Position numbers and translations under genes: made by a program
In this document: positions 46,180 through 57,697 of the stretch, in pieces
How positions within the stretch are numbered: the first letter of the stretch is position 1
Layout: each line of letters begins with the position of its first letter
Notes under the pieces: generated by a model
The model's input: the letters and a program-made list of their open reading frames with translations, nothing else
What the model was told of the DNA's origin: nothing
The model's database searches: none
NCBI RefSeq assembly: GCF_003073045.1
Contig: NC_037593.1
Span: forward strand, 6,129,525 to 6,193,524
Direction: 5' to 3'
DNA length: 64,000 nucleotides
From: Pomacea canaliculata
Lineage: Eukaryota; Mollusca; Gastropoda; Architaenioglossa; Ampullariidae

Positions 46180-49100
46180 TCACAGAAGTGCTGCATTATG
46201 ATCAGAATACAGTCGTCGATCTGCCATTTGGTCTATGGAAAATGCAGGGTCTCGGGCATTAGGAAAAGCAGCGGTCTGGCCTGAGGAGGCAACTTGAAAA
46301 AAGGTCTCATTGCTCAGAGTTTTGTGGCCATATGAACATGTTGTATGAGTCCTGAAATTTAATGTATACTGAAATTATTAAATGTGTGTGCGTCCTTTAG
46401 CTAACTTTTTCACTACATTACTTTGTAGACCAGTAAAGGTGAATAAAGTAAGAAAATACAAATATCAAAAGATGAATTTAAAACCTGTGCATAGCACTAT
46501 TATTTACAGATACTACATCTACTTCAACCAGTACTTAACATTGTTATTGTAATAATGTTTAATACATGGACAGTAACAGTTGTAATGCCAGCGCCTCCAC
46601 TGGTATCATCTTAAGAACCAAAAATCAACTGCTTTAAATGCAGATTAATACCCATCCAAAATGATGAAAAGTGTAAGTTTATTCTTCCATCCCTAATATG
46701 CTATCCCTGTTTCTTTCTTGTTTTAAACGCTAAGAGCATTCTCCTTATGAGTGTGAGTGTGCACTACACAAATCTTTCATCTGCTATCATTATTATTATG
46801 GGATTATAGGCGATCAATCAGTTACAGTACCTGAGTATGATATCTTGGCTGGCTGGCATCTTGCAGAAGCTGTCATGCATCTGTACGCTAGAGATGACAA
46901 GCTCATTGGCCATGCTTGTCACTGGTTGTAACGCTGTACCTGGTATACAGCATTTATAAACTTTCCATCAGTGTTACCCATCTGTTGCATTATTTTTTTT
47001 TAATCAGTTTACAGTTTGAATAAACTCTTTATAATTAAGGGTTTCTTGCCACTGTGTAGGTGTGGTTTTTCAGCAATACATCTTCGAGTAAACTATGAAG
47101 AGTTCAACAGCTATAGCTTTTCAGTTTGTTCACACAAATCAGAAATAAAAATTTAAAATGCTGTTGAGAAAAACAATATACAGTGGAACCTCGGTTAGCG
47201 AACGCCTCAGATAGCGAATTTTTCGGTTAACGAACAAAAATTTCGCTATAAATTTGTCTCGGATAGCGAACAAAATTTCGGATAACGAACAGCCACGTGA
47301 ACCACACGTGACCGAACGCGCTCGAGAAGTTACGATCAGTCGTTCCTTACCTGTGCGCATCCTTTTATTTAGTGATTGTGTGCTTTATTTTAATAAGATA
47401 ATCCTCAATATGGCTCCAAAGAAGATTAAGAGCAATTAATAGTAGTGAGGTAATGACAAGGAAGCGGCCAACAAATGAATTGAAAAAGGAAATGATTTCA
47501 AAGAATGAAGGTGGCATGCGTCTGTCGGATATGTATGTCGTCTTACCGAAGAGTTTTACAAAAAAGGCAGAAGGAGCAGACACTGGACAAGTTTTTTTCT
47601 TCAACCTCAAAGCTACAGAAAAGGGAAGTCATCCCCGATTGTCACGTGTGCTCAAATTCAAAGCAGTAATTCCACCCCTTCCTCCCCACACCTGTTTCCA
47701 ACCACGCCGTCAAAACGGCAAGTTTTCTGATGTTTAAATGCTTTCGTTAATGTTTTTATGTTTATTTAAATTTATAAACTGTTCTCATTAAATGTAACTT
47801 TCAAATAGCGAGTCAACAGGGCTGGGAACCAAAATTTCTTATGGAAAAATTGTTTCGGATAACGAACATTTCGGTTAACGAACAGCTTTCCAGAACGGAT
47901 TAAGTTCGTTAACCGAGGTTCCACTGTATATTTCTTAAAAAGAAAGTTACTTAAAGCTAATAAATTAACTGTTTTAATTATTATATGACTGCATTATAAT
48001 AACTCACAATTTTTGTCATAGAAAGGAAAAAAATTACTATTTGTGAAAAACAGTGAAAATGCCAAAAGAAAAAAAACAAAATTACAAAAAACACAATAGC
48101 AAAAACTATAGGTGTCATTTAATAATCCAAATATATCTGCATTGTCATTATCTCTTTTTCATACAATACAAAAAGTAGGTCTGCATCACGCACACAAAAT
48201 GTTTGCTCTGCACTTTGTATTTTTATCTGTCTTTTTTTAAAAATCAGAATCCATTGTTTACTCACCCTTCATTTGTTGACTAAATAAATCATAATGCAGA
48301 TATAGATAGGAGGCTTTTGATTTTTTCTGCAACGAAAAAAATGACAGCTTATTAACAATTTGTATTCGTTCTATGAACAACTAACACAAAAACAGTCAAG
48401 TATGAGCAGAAAAAGAAAGATACCACCTTAAAATCTTTTTTTAGAGCCCGATTTGCTAGCAGATAATACTCATATATTAAAAAATAATTTAAAAACATTA
48501 AAAAAGACCTGAAAGTGAGAGAAATACACCAATCAGTTTAGCTTTAAAAAGACTGTAAGAACTTAAAATTGCTAATAGGTAGATCCATTCTGATATATTA
48601 ACAGAGAGGAGTAAGTTTTTTTCTCCTACTGTAATGTGAGATTTAATGGTTCCACTTCCAAAACAGCATGATCACTTACTAAAGCCTCAGGTGAGCTGTT
48701 CATATCCATATCATTGACAGCAAAATCCATTTCTGCCAGCTTTGCTAATGAAGACTTCCACTATTAAAAAGAAACAAAGAGTATTATTATTTTAAAATAT
48801 CAAAGTGCAGACTAAGTTCATGTATTTCTCAGCTTACCTATAAAGACTATGGATTAAAGGTGAATAAAAATGTCAGGCCCCACAAATTATTACTGCGCAC
48901 ATCATTTATGACCAAGTCCCAAACTATAAATTTTTCTGGGGGGGGGGGGGAACCATGTTTAAATGAATTTAAAACCACTTCCTGTTACAAAAATCAATTT
49001 AAATGCTACATTATGATGCAGAAAGCCATGAATCTTTTCATATGTGAAAAAAAATATCAAGTGCTCTTGGCCTCTTTAAACATGTTAATATTTCTGTTCA

Positions 49101-52100
49101 CAGGTGTGTTTTGACTGTGAATGGCAGGTATAATCTTAATGTTTGGAAACTCGCAACATTTGGGATAAGCTTAGTACCACCGCTACCCCTTCTCCATATA
49201 ACTGAGGACAGTCTCCTCTGTTCAAGTGCAAAATGTTGGATAATTCATCTGTCATGAAGTGTGACTGCCTGAGACGAACTTTATATTTCAGTGGTGACAG
49301 AAACTGCTTTAGAGCAGAATCTAAGCATACTACATGTGCGAATAGTCTTATAAAGGTGCCTATGACAGCAAAACAATCACCAGAGATATATGAAGGTAAG
49401 GACAGTGATACCAACAATCACAATAATAAACATCTCACTAGTTTATTGATGTTGTCTTTTGTGGCTCGTGAAAGACTATCAAGCACTAGAATAAGCAAAG
49501 TGTCCATGTGTCCTTGTACATACAACAGCACTGGCTGCCGACCTTCAAGATCAGCCATTTCACTTTCAGATCTGGAAATATGATCACTCAGATAATTAAC
49601 AAAAATATTAAGCAATACATTCAGTTTATCTTTAAAAAGAAATGGTCAGCTTAAATTAATTCCTGAAAATCAGCATTTAACATAAGGCCTCCAAACCAGT
49701 TATCATGCAGAAACCATAAACAAATTTTCCTTAAACAGAAAATACATTAAATAAACCTAAAAAAATATCTGAATTCACAAACGAATGCAAAATTCCATTT
49801 ACAAGGTGGAGATGAAACCGAGCTGTTTGCAGTAGCAAGAACACTGAGAAGACTAGCATAGGAAGCACAATGCTAACAAAGTACAAACAACACAGGATAT
49901 ATGTTCGTGTTTGTTAACTGGACAAACAGAAATATAGGAAGTAAAAGCAGTTATATAAATCATATAAAAAGAACAATCTAAAATTGTGTGAAAGAAAAAG
50001 TTATAAAAAAGGACAGATTTTGGAGTTTTCAAACTGTAATAAAAAATTAGTCAGTGATAAAGCACAGACTGAAAGATGTGATCATTCTATTCAAAAAAAA
50101 AAACAACAACAAAAAAAAAAGCCACACAGAATACTTAGTCTTTACAATCCATTTCTAGTTATCAAGAGACAGTCGAATCTTCTTTATTATTGTTTGTTTC
50201 TTCACTGGTCTTAAATTTTTTTTTTGTGTCTATCCACCTTGACTAAAGAATACCAAGTTAATTATTTTCTTTGCACACACCTCAAACCACACAACAGCAG
50301 GACTAACAAGAAGCAAGAAAACTATCTGTTTAAACCAGTTAATTTAAATATCGCTAAATCTATGCTTTTTGTATTTCAATCTTTCAGTCAGATGAACAAA
50401 CCCACAAAATGTTATTGAAGTTGAAAAAATAAATGTACATACCCCTCGTGTTCCACAGCATATAGGCTTTCCTGTGATTGTCTAGCACTGTCTGAAGATC
50501 GCCCTGCAGTAAAGTGACTCTCTGTGCTTGGAGCCAAGTCACTGCTACTGGCATCAATGCTGAAACCAATTGGGTGTAAGATACATTTCAGATGGGTCAA
50601 GGGACAGGTGGATATGGAAAGTCTAGAAAGATAGCGAAAAATATCTCACGGAGAAATGGGTAGAGGGGAGTTGAACCAATTTTGCACACATATTAAGTGC
50701 TCATCAAATGGCACCAATAGTAATTGTAACAGCTATGCCTATCTCACTCAGATGAACCTGCACAATCTGAAGGTGAAGAGTCGAATAAGAGATGGACTTG
50801 TCATATCATCTCGTTTTTTTTTCTCAACAGCACATCACAGTCTGAAGCTGCTGTGAAAGTAGGCAAGTTCTAATTCATTTAATCAAACAGTAAGAGAGAC
50901 AAAACAATTATATGTTTAACAGATATTCTTCCATAAAAAAAATACTTGTGGAAAGTGTAAAATATTTTTTTTTAAATCTTCCAAAACATTTTCAGTCTTA
51001 CCCAAAGTCACATGATGGAACAGTTCTTGGTGGATGTCCAGAACTGGGCAACACAGCCGTGGCACTAGAGCAGGTGGTGCTTTGAACAGTTGTTGGTAGA
51101 TGTGCCGAGCTGGGCAACACAGCCGTGGCACTTGAATGGCTGGTGCTTTGAATAGTGGTCTCAAACAATATCTGCTCCTTACCTGGACTCATTTGCCCAT
51201 CAGACAGCACAGAACTACCTCCACTTTTAATTAGATCAGAGTTACCATCCTGCTCAGTCGGGGATTGTCCAGTACTCTGCCTGTTATTTTCCTGACCTCC
51301 AAACACTTTTGGGACTGTGTTAAAGTGCACTTGTGTTATATGATCACTGATGGACGGAGATGAAAGTTCTGATGATGAGGCAGCTTCAGAGGTAACTGTC
51401 ACACCATTCCTGTCCTCATCTGCACTAAAAGAACTCCCAGAAGCACCATCTCCTTCAGGAGTTATCTTCTCTGTCGACAAGTCTTTGTCATCAGCTGCTG
51501 TTAGACCATCTCTTTTGTCTGCTGCACTGCCTTCACCTTTGTTTTCACAGTCTGAATATCCATCAGCTTTGTAAGATGCTGAAGCACTTGAATAGGTTTT
51601 GTTACTTTTAGTATTTTCAACACCTGTCACCATCTGGATATTTTCCTGTGCAGAAATCAGATGTGTGGGATTTTCACTCTGGACTTCTTGGGTTTGGTTG
51701 TCAATTCCAGACTTTATTCCATCTGTAAAACACAGCTCCACCACATCTGCTGAAAATTCTGTAACTGTTTCTCTTACATCACAAACAATGCTAGTATCAT
51801 CACGTTTGATAACAGGAGGTGAATGCTCAGCAAAATTATCGACTCCTTTTAGAACTTCATGTCCAGATAATTTATAATTTTCTTCAGTGTCACTAACGTC
51901 TTTGTCAGTGGACTCATCCTTGTTCTTATGGCTTTGAATTTTACTCGTGAGACTATCACATTCAGTTATTACTGTTTCCGTGGACACCAGTACACTTTCT
52001 ACCATCTCAGAACCATCATTGAAGACATTCACCATATTCTCATCCATTGTGCTGTTAACCTTACCCTTTGCCACAGATTGTTTTGCTAACCCATCCCCAT

Positions 52101-55100
52101 CAAAATGCAACTCTAAACACGGATCATTCGAAAGTGCTGTATCTCTCAAACCACAACTCAGCTGCTCGCTTAAAGTGCTATCTAAAAGATGTTTTTTAAC
52201 TTCAGACAAACACTGTGAATCCACGTTTATTCCTCCTTGGTAAGTATCAGATCTCTGACTTTCAGCACTATTGTCTTCAAAAGAATTTTGACTGTGCTTT
52301 TCCTGACCATTTTGTAAGCTGCTTTTGCGGTCTATTGTATATGCTTGGCTCCTTGTGATGGCTGACTCATCCATTGGAAGATCACTAACACTATCACAAA
52401 AAACATCACTGAGGTCAACTGACACAGAAGCATTAGTTTGGGGGGAGGAGTGATCGGCTTTTCTTCTTAAGGAAAATGCCACATCAGAAGGTACCGTCTG
52501 GTCCACGGCAGAATCATTTCTTGCTTGAGTGTTTTGACATCGCCTTGGACTAAGCAAGATCAATTCCTCTCTTGTCAAGAAAACACAAAGCAGTCGAACA
52601 CCTCCAGGCACATCAAACTCTGCAAACATCACATAACAGGAACTGGATGCAAGAAAAACTTTAACAAAATAGCTGCAATAACTTGTGATCAACTCATGGA
52701 GAAGAAAAGTTCTTTAAATAAGCAAAACACAAAGTTAAAGAGACATGGGGTATTAATTATTGGTGCTATATTTTTATCTTCTTTAGTTTCAAAGGAAAAC
52801 ATTTTCAATTTTCACAAATTTTAAGAAAAGTGTATAATTTTAAAGAGACATTGAAATATCATGTCATCTTCTGCAAGCAAATGTAAGCTCAGAACACACG
52901 TCATTTAAATTTTGGATATGTGTCATTTCCAAATAAACAGATACACAGACATAGAGTCAAAAAGCGAAGGATGATGACGGTAACCCAACAGAAAAAAAAA
53001 CAGTTTTACATACCTGGCTTGATTTCATTGCATGGAAACTGCAAAAACAAAAATGTATTTAAACAGTTTTTCATGGATCAACAAATTTTTTTTTTTTTAA
53101 ATTAAAACACATGAGTGTATACATTAATTTATAATCTTATTACATGAGAGTACTTTTGGAAGATGATTGATCAAGTAGGAATTTTAATCAAGATAGCTTT
53201 TTTTTTTATTTTTATCAAATGGAAAATCTCACATTTTGTTGCTGTGGCATAAGAATCAGCATTCTTCGGGTCAAACTGTTGCTCAGTTGTGTACATAAAA
53301 CCCTGCACAAAGGAAAATGATGAAAGAAAACTAAATCACTAGATATCATGAAGCAGTATTGCACTTTCATTATTCTTAAAGGCTACCATGAATACTTTGC
53401 ACCTGGAGGGAAAAAAGTGATTGATTCTTTGTAAAATGCCAGAGAATCCATCTAAAATTCTACAGCATAATGATGGGAAATGAGTAATGCCAATGCTGAC
53501 CAGTTCTAAAACTGGTGTGGAAGACCTGCCCCACTTCATTTAATTATTCTTTTATCCAGTCTCTCTCATGACATCAGCAACGTACCAATCATGAATTTAA
53601 AAGGAACTAAATTTCTGTAGATGCATCATTTTAAATTTTGTTCTTTCTTACTTGTTCTTATTGAATAAGACACCACCAAGTACACCAGGCTGATGCTGAG
53701 CCCTTTGCAAGATGTGGGATGCTTCCAAAAACACAGTGCACTGACTCTGTGGTAGACAATGAAACACAAAGTTCATACACTCTGCAAACTGTGTCAGAAG
53801 GATGAAAACTCCAGTTGTACTTAACTTACAACCATAAGTTACTTTAATATTTTATAAATGCAAGGTACTAATTTACTTCAACTCCATTCATATTGATAAG
53901 AGGTCTGCATGTTTGTGTGTGTGTGTGTTGCCACCATTGCTTCAACACAACTGTTAAGCAACAAGCATGAATGGCAAGACAGTGATGTTAAATATTTAGG
54001 AGTAACATTAGGGAAATCCTTTTTGCCACAGAGTGCAATTGAGAGGAAGGGTTGGCATCATAATTAGTGCAGACTGTGCTTACAGTTTTTACTGGTTATC
54101 ACACATGATAAGAGGGCATAGCAAAGGAAACAGATTCTACCTTTGGCAGTTCCCTATATGGAATCACATGGAATGCTTGAGATAAAGGGTCGCCATAACT
54201 CTCACAAAATGAGAAGTAAGAATTACAAATCTCATTTAACTTTTCAACAAAACCCTCAGATCCTGCTTTCTGAAACAGAAAATTGCCAATATAAAAGTTT
54301 ACCCCCGCCTGTAGTGAGCAAGAAAAACATGTCCACGCGAGGATTTTTTCCTGTTTGGTGGAGCAAAGTCAAGAGAATCACTTTATATCTGGGGATTCTT
54401 TTCATTCTGAACAATATTTATTCACTTTATAATGACTTCATTTTACTTGAATGACTTACTAACTACACTTTTGCTTAAACACCCACCAAATTTTCATTGT
54501 GGTTCTACTTCAGAAATACATTACTGAAAATCAGTTTGGGGTAATCCAATATATGTGGATATATAAAAGAATAAGATTAGAATTTGCTTAAAGGTAAGAA
54601 CAGTTAATTTTTGTATGCATTATAAGACAAATTCATTCTGTGACAAAGTTATTTTTCTATTTGTTTAAATAGCCAAAATGCAATGACCTGTATAAAAAAT
54701 GCGCAAAACCTCTGATAAACAAGATATTTACATACATTTGCATGCAAGCAGTCCACATAAATATTAAAAAAATATATTTAAACACACTCTATTTCTTTCA
54801 CCTCAATGTACAATACCCAGCATAAATACAAAGAGAAATTAAAAAGTACATGCTACATACCTGTCTGACAGTTTCAAAACTTCCTTGATAGAGGTAAAAT
54901 GTGTCGCAAAGAAACTGCAAATGTTCTTTCAAAAAATCTTGGGGAGTATTTAATTCTGCTGACAGACCCTGCAAAAATTGGGATATTGCAAAAAAAGGTT
55001 AAGTTGCTTGTAAAAAAAAACAAAACTAACAGAAATCATAGTTTTCCTAAATTTCCAAATGTTATCAGACCTTTCCTACTTAATTACTTGAAACTTTTTG

Positions 55101-57486
55101 CAAAGCTTACTGCTGGTGATTAATGTGCATCGTATTAAGACTGTGTGCAGCCCTGTGCTCCTCAAGGAGTAGCAAGGACTAAACTAATTAAGATTTCACT
55201 TACAAGGATGAAAGTTCCAGTCGCAAGAACAGCAAACTTGCATGTGGTGAGGGACACCACAGAAGGGGTTCCTTGCTGAAGCACCTCTGTACAAAAATTA
55301 ACTAATCCTATCAACCCCCCAACAAGTGAGATCTGCTCTTCAACATTTACCTGAAATGAAAAAGCACAGATGTAATCAAACCAAAACATTATGAGTTATT
55401 ACAAAAGCCCAAACAAGGTTTTTCTGTGTATGTGTATGCACATGTACATGTGTGTGTGTGGATATTCACATCAGCGTGAGACAGTAACATCGCCGCCTGG
55501 TATGGTCACCTCCTCGTCAAAGACAAGGCAAGGCTGGCCAGAGTCATCCACCAGGCAAATAAAACTACTGGTGCACCATAGCTGCCACCTTCTGACTTGT
55601 ATTCTCATGCAGTCAAAGAGATGGCATACAACATCACCTCAGACCAAAAATACCCTCACCATCCCAAAGTTCCAAGTTGGGATGTACAATAATAATGTTG
55701 CTATACATCTTACATAGTTGTACTTTCGAAAGTTAATTGTATTTTTTTCCACACTACAGCTTATGAAAATGTTAATTATGAGGGCTTCCTGTTGTTCCAC
55801 CTTGAAATGGGCTCAGGCCTACTCAATAAAAAATTAGAATCTTGGAATCCATGCCAAATTTTGGCTGTTGCCCTCAGGCAGGCTACAAAGTGCCAGATGC
55901 GTATAAAACTGTCTACCAGAGATCCTGCGTGCCAGCAGCAATCACCATCCTAAATAAAAAGCACAAGAACTCGAAGGGCTGCCATATTACCTCCTTAGGA
56001 GGTTCACATGTATGTGTGAGAAGGTATAGGTGTGCATGTGTGTTAAATGTCTTGATATGTATGTCTGCCCATTATGTTGTATGTATATAAATACTCATAT
56101 TATGTTTGTATATGTGGTTGGGTTTGTGAGCAAAAGAAAATTTTCTGTCTTGGACTTCCTCGGACATACAATAAAGTCTCATTTGATTCGAGGGTAGAAA
56201 GATAAATGGTGAGACAGGAGGTGGAAATGGAAGAGAGACACAGAGAAAGATGTGTTGCCAAAATTAATTTTGTGCAAAGTCTGAGCTCTTATGCTGTTTT
56301 ATCTCTCAATCATTTTGCAAGTTGATGTCTGCAGACTTTTAATGTTGTTCTCATCAACATCAACAAAATTCAAATACTTATGAGTTTTTAACAGGTCTTG
56401 AAAATTATGAATAGACTGTAAGGTGACCAGACGTCCCGCATTAGGCGGGACAGTCCCGCTTTTGACCTCGTGTCCCGCCTGCTCATCGGGCGGGACGCCC
56501 AATGTCCCGCTTTCTGGCTTTCTGGCAAGTCCATCAAATGTCCCGGTTGTCTTTAAAAATCTGAATACCGTACGCTGATTCGGCGTTCTTTGACGGTTAC
56601 GACACCATCGTCACGTGTCCCACTTTCGCCCCCGAAACGTCTGGTCACCTTATAGACTGTCAACTTTATATCACCTTACTGATCTTATTAATCAGTTCAT
56701 TAATCATTGGATTAATATGTGGATATTGCAAATGTGGTGTTGGCCTTCAGAATCTCAGAATGTGATTTAATACACAGTGTTATTTGTGTTAATTTTACAC
56801 TTGTGAAAGACAATGAGCATAGGCTATCTACTTGTCAGCCAAACAGATGGTTGCTGATATTATCAGATGGCAATGCATAAACAGAAATACTCACTGAGGG
56901 AGGATAAAAATAAAGTACAGCATCTTTAGGGTCATCTTCCTCCCGGTGTTTTCGATGATCATAAACAAAAAATATTGTCTGGTGTCTGTCCATAAAAATA
57001 AACAATAAGGTAAATAATACGGTGAAAAAAATACAAAAGATTGCTTTTATATATGTACTAATGATAAACACTCCTGAATTAAAAGGAATCAATGTCTTTT
57101 ATTACTTTCTGCAATCTTCGTGTAAATGTAATAAGCTGTATATTGAAAATTTCCAAGATTAATGCGACGTTAATTAATAAACAAGATTAGTTTCGTTTGT
57201 GCTTTTATTTAAAATCTAGGCTCTTCAGACTAATCCAAAAGATCTGACACAGGCGCATTGCACGAACTAAAGTAAGAATTAACACTTGCAGTCAGTAATC
57301 AAATTCAAAGCAACTCATTAACTAGATTAAATTAATTAAATATTTTTTTATTATGCAATACAATAAATGACTACTTAGAAATATTGATTCAGCGTGCCGT
57401 CAATGCAGAACACAAGCAATCGATGTCGCATTAAACCTAAAACATTATTTATAAACATACCGCATTAGCGGTGCTCTTTCCTCCAT
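46180..57486 (-). CDS. HPS4: HPS4, subunit of BLOC-3, complete in 14 exons
   Basis: HPS4 pairs with HPS1 to form BLOC-3, the exchange factor for Rab32/38 in biogenesis of lysosome-related organelles. Exons (minus): 57486-57461, 56985-56895, 55350-55204, 54968-54861, 53746-53652, 53302-53233, 53038-53014, 52619-51002, 50559-50443, 49571-49439, 48760-48680, 48326-48266, 46939-46831, 46351-46180. All junctions are AG/GT and in phase, giving 950 residues (human ~700; the excess is in exon 8). Matches: N-terminal longin segment FFVYDHRKHREEDDP, YFYPPS; FLCDTFYLYQGSF; VLGGVLFNKNKVLCTQL; RLLCVFLTREELILLSP; and C-terminal SYLYLHYD and NETFFQVASSGQTAAFPN blocks that track vertebrate HPS4. Exon 8 is long, acidic and Ser-rich, probably disordered. 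Exon 7 is only 25 nt. Exon 8 ends in a 66-bp tandem duplication. Confidence 0.93.
47181..47926. mobile_element. Internally deleted pogo/Tigger-like element in HPS4 intron
   Basis: A 746-bp element with near-perfect terminal inverted repeats starting CAGTGGAACCTCGGTTA and ending with its complement, flanked by TA (47179-47180 and 47927-47928), the Tc1/mariner target. Inner GATAGCGAA and GGATAACGAAC sub-repeats occur at both ends. A remnant of the transposase start is visible on the plus strand: MAPKKIKSN, then after stops KRPTNELKKEMISKNEGG, resembling the N-terminal DNA-binding helix region of Tigger/jerky proteins. The DDE core is missing, so it is non-autonomous. It lies in the intron between HPS4 exons 12 and 13, antisense to the gene. 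Confidence 0.85.
48938..48950. repeat. G13 homopolymer
   Basis: Thirteen consecutive G in an HPS4 intron, between exons 10 and 11. Prone to length error and polymorphism. Confidence 0.9.
51040..51171 (-). repeat. 66-bp tandem duplication inside HPS4 exon 8
   Basis: GGGCAACACAGCCGTGGCAC begins at 51046 and again at 51112. The copies encode two 22-residue SSATAVLPSS-containing repeats (SSAHLPTTVQ then SSGHPPRTVP). The frame is preserved because 66 is divisible by three. Confidence 0.85.
55156..55187 (+). repeat. Dispersed repeat 3' tail with CTAAA, copy 2
   Basis: TGCTCCTCAAGGAGTAGC followed by AAGGACTAAACTAA, matching 4896-4935 with a few substitutions. It lies 17 bp from HPS4 exon 3, in the following intron. 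Confidence 0.5.
55484..56185 (+). mobile_element. LINE ORF2 3'-end remnant, antisense in HPS4 intron 2
   Basis: Plus-strand frame AAWYGHLLVKDKARLARVI, then QANKTTGAP, a stop, and LPPSDLYSHAVKEMAYNIT with QKYPHHPKF. This is the C-terminal tail pattern of many non-LTR reverse transcriptases (WYG..., the HP..F, then LPSGR). The LPSGR-like block reappears at about 55,860 after a ~170-bp interruption, and PAAITILNKKHKN follows. The 3' UTR ends with GTCTTGGACTTCC and ACAATAAAGTC, typical of this LINE type. Stops and frameshifts show it is dead. Confidence 0.75.
56419..56652. mobile_element. Short inverted-repeat element (MITE) in HPS4 intron 2
   Basis: A 234-bp element with perfect 16-bp terminal inverted repeats, TAAGGTGACCAGACGT and its complement. 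The flanks share ATAGACTGT, giving a 7-bp or 9-bp target duplication depending on where the end is placed. The interior is GC-rich with repeated GTCCCGC and GCGGGAC motifs able to fold back. The ends fit the hAT YARNG pattern, but the duplication length is not the usual 8 bp, so the family remains open. Confidence 0.85.
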
Positions 57487-57499
57487 TTTGTAATGTTAT

Positions 57500-57511
57500 G
57501 GTCATATGACC
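57500..57511. promoter_or_regulatory. Palindromic E-box GGTCATATGACC
   Basis: Perfect 12-bp palindrome with a CATATG core, 14 bp upstream of the HPS4 start codon. Core-to-core distance to the neighbouring CACGTG is 18 bp. Confidence 0.6.
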
Positions 57512-57518
57512 ACAGCAA

Positions 57519-57528
57519 GTCACGTGAC
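57519..57528. promoter_or_regulatory. CLEAR element GTCACGTGAC
   Basis: Exact match to the CLEAR consensus, GTCACGTGAC, bound by TFEB/TFE3/MITF factors in lysosomal gene promoters. It is 33 bp upstream of the HPS4 ATG and 170 bp from the GPN1 ATG. HPS4 acts in lysosome-related organelles, so the context is apt. Binding is inferred, not shown. Confidence 0.65.
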
Positions 57529-57697
57529 ATTAATAAAAAATGCAATAAAGGAAAGCTAAAAATAATTTTAAATATATATATATTGTTAGTTATTTAACTT
57601 TCGTTATTTTTATCCATATGACAGTTTCAATGGTTTTTTTTTCCTTAGTACGAAAATAAAGCTGCGTGCTGAAAGACAAATTCAGTAATCAACAAAA

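Larger units (their letters stand above)
57487..57697. promoter_or_regulatory. Short bidirectional promoter region, HPS4 / GPN1
   Basis: Only 211 bp separate the divergent start codons, so both genes must be transcribed from overlapping sequence. The HPS4 side holds two palindromic E-box elements. The GPN1 side is AT-rich with an ATATATATA run and a further CATATG near 57616. No TATA box placement is convincing for either gene. Confidence 0.8.

Noticed and set aside
47254..47737. Small protein genes at 47254-47439 and 47453-47737
   Set aside because: Both lie wholly inside the Tigger-like element and are remnants of its transposase start plus filler.
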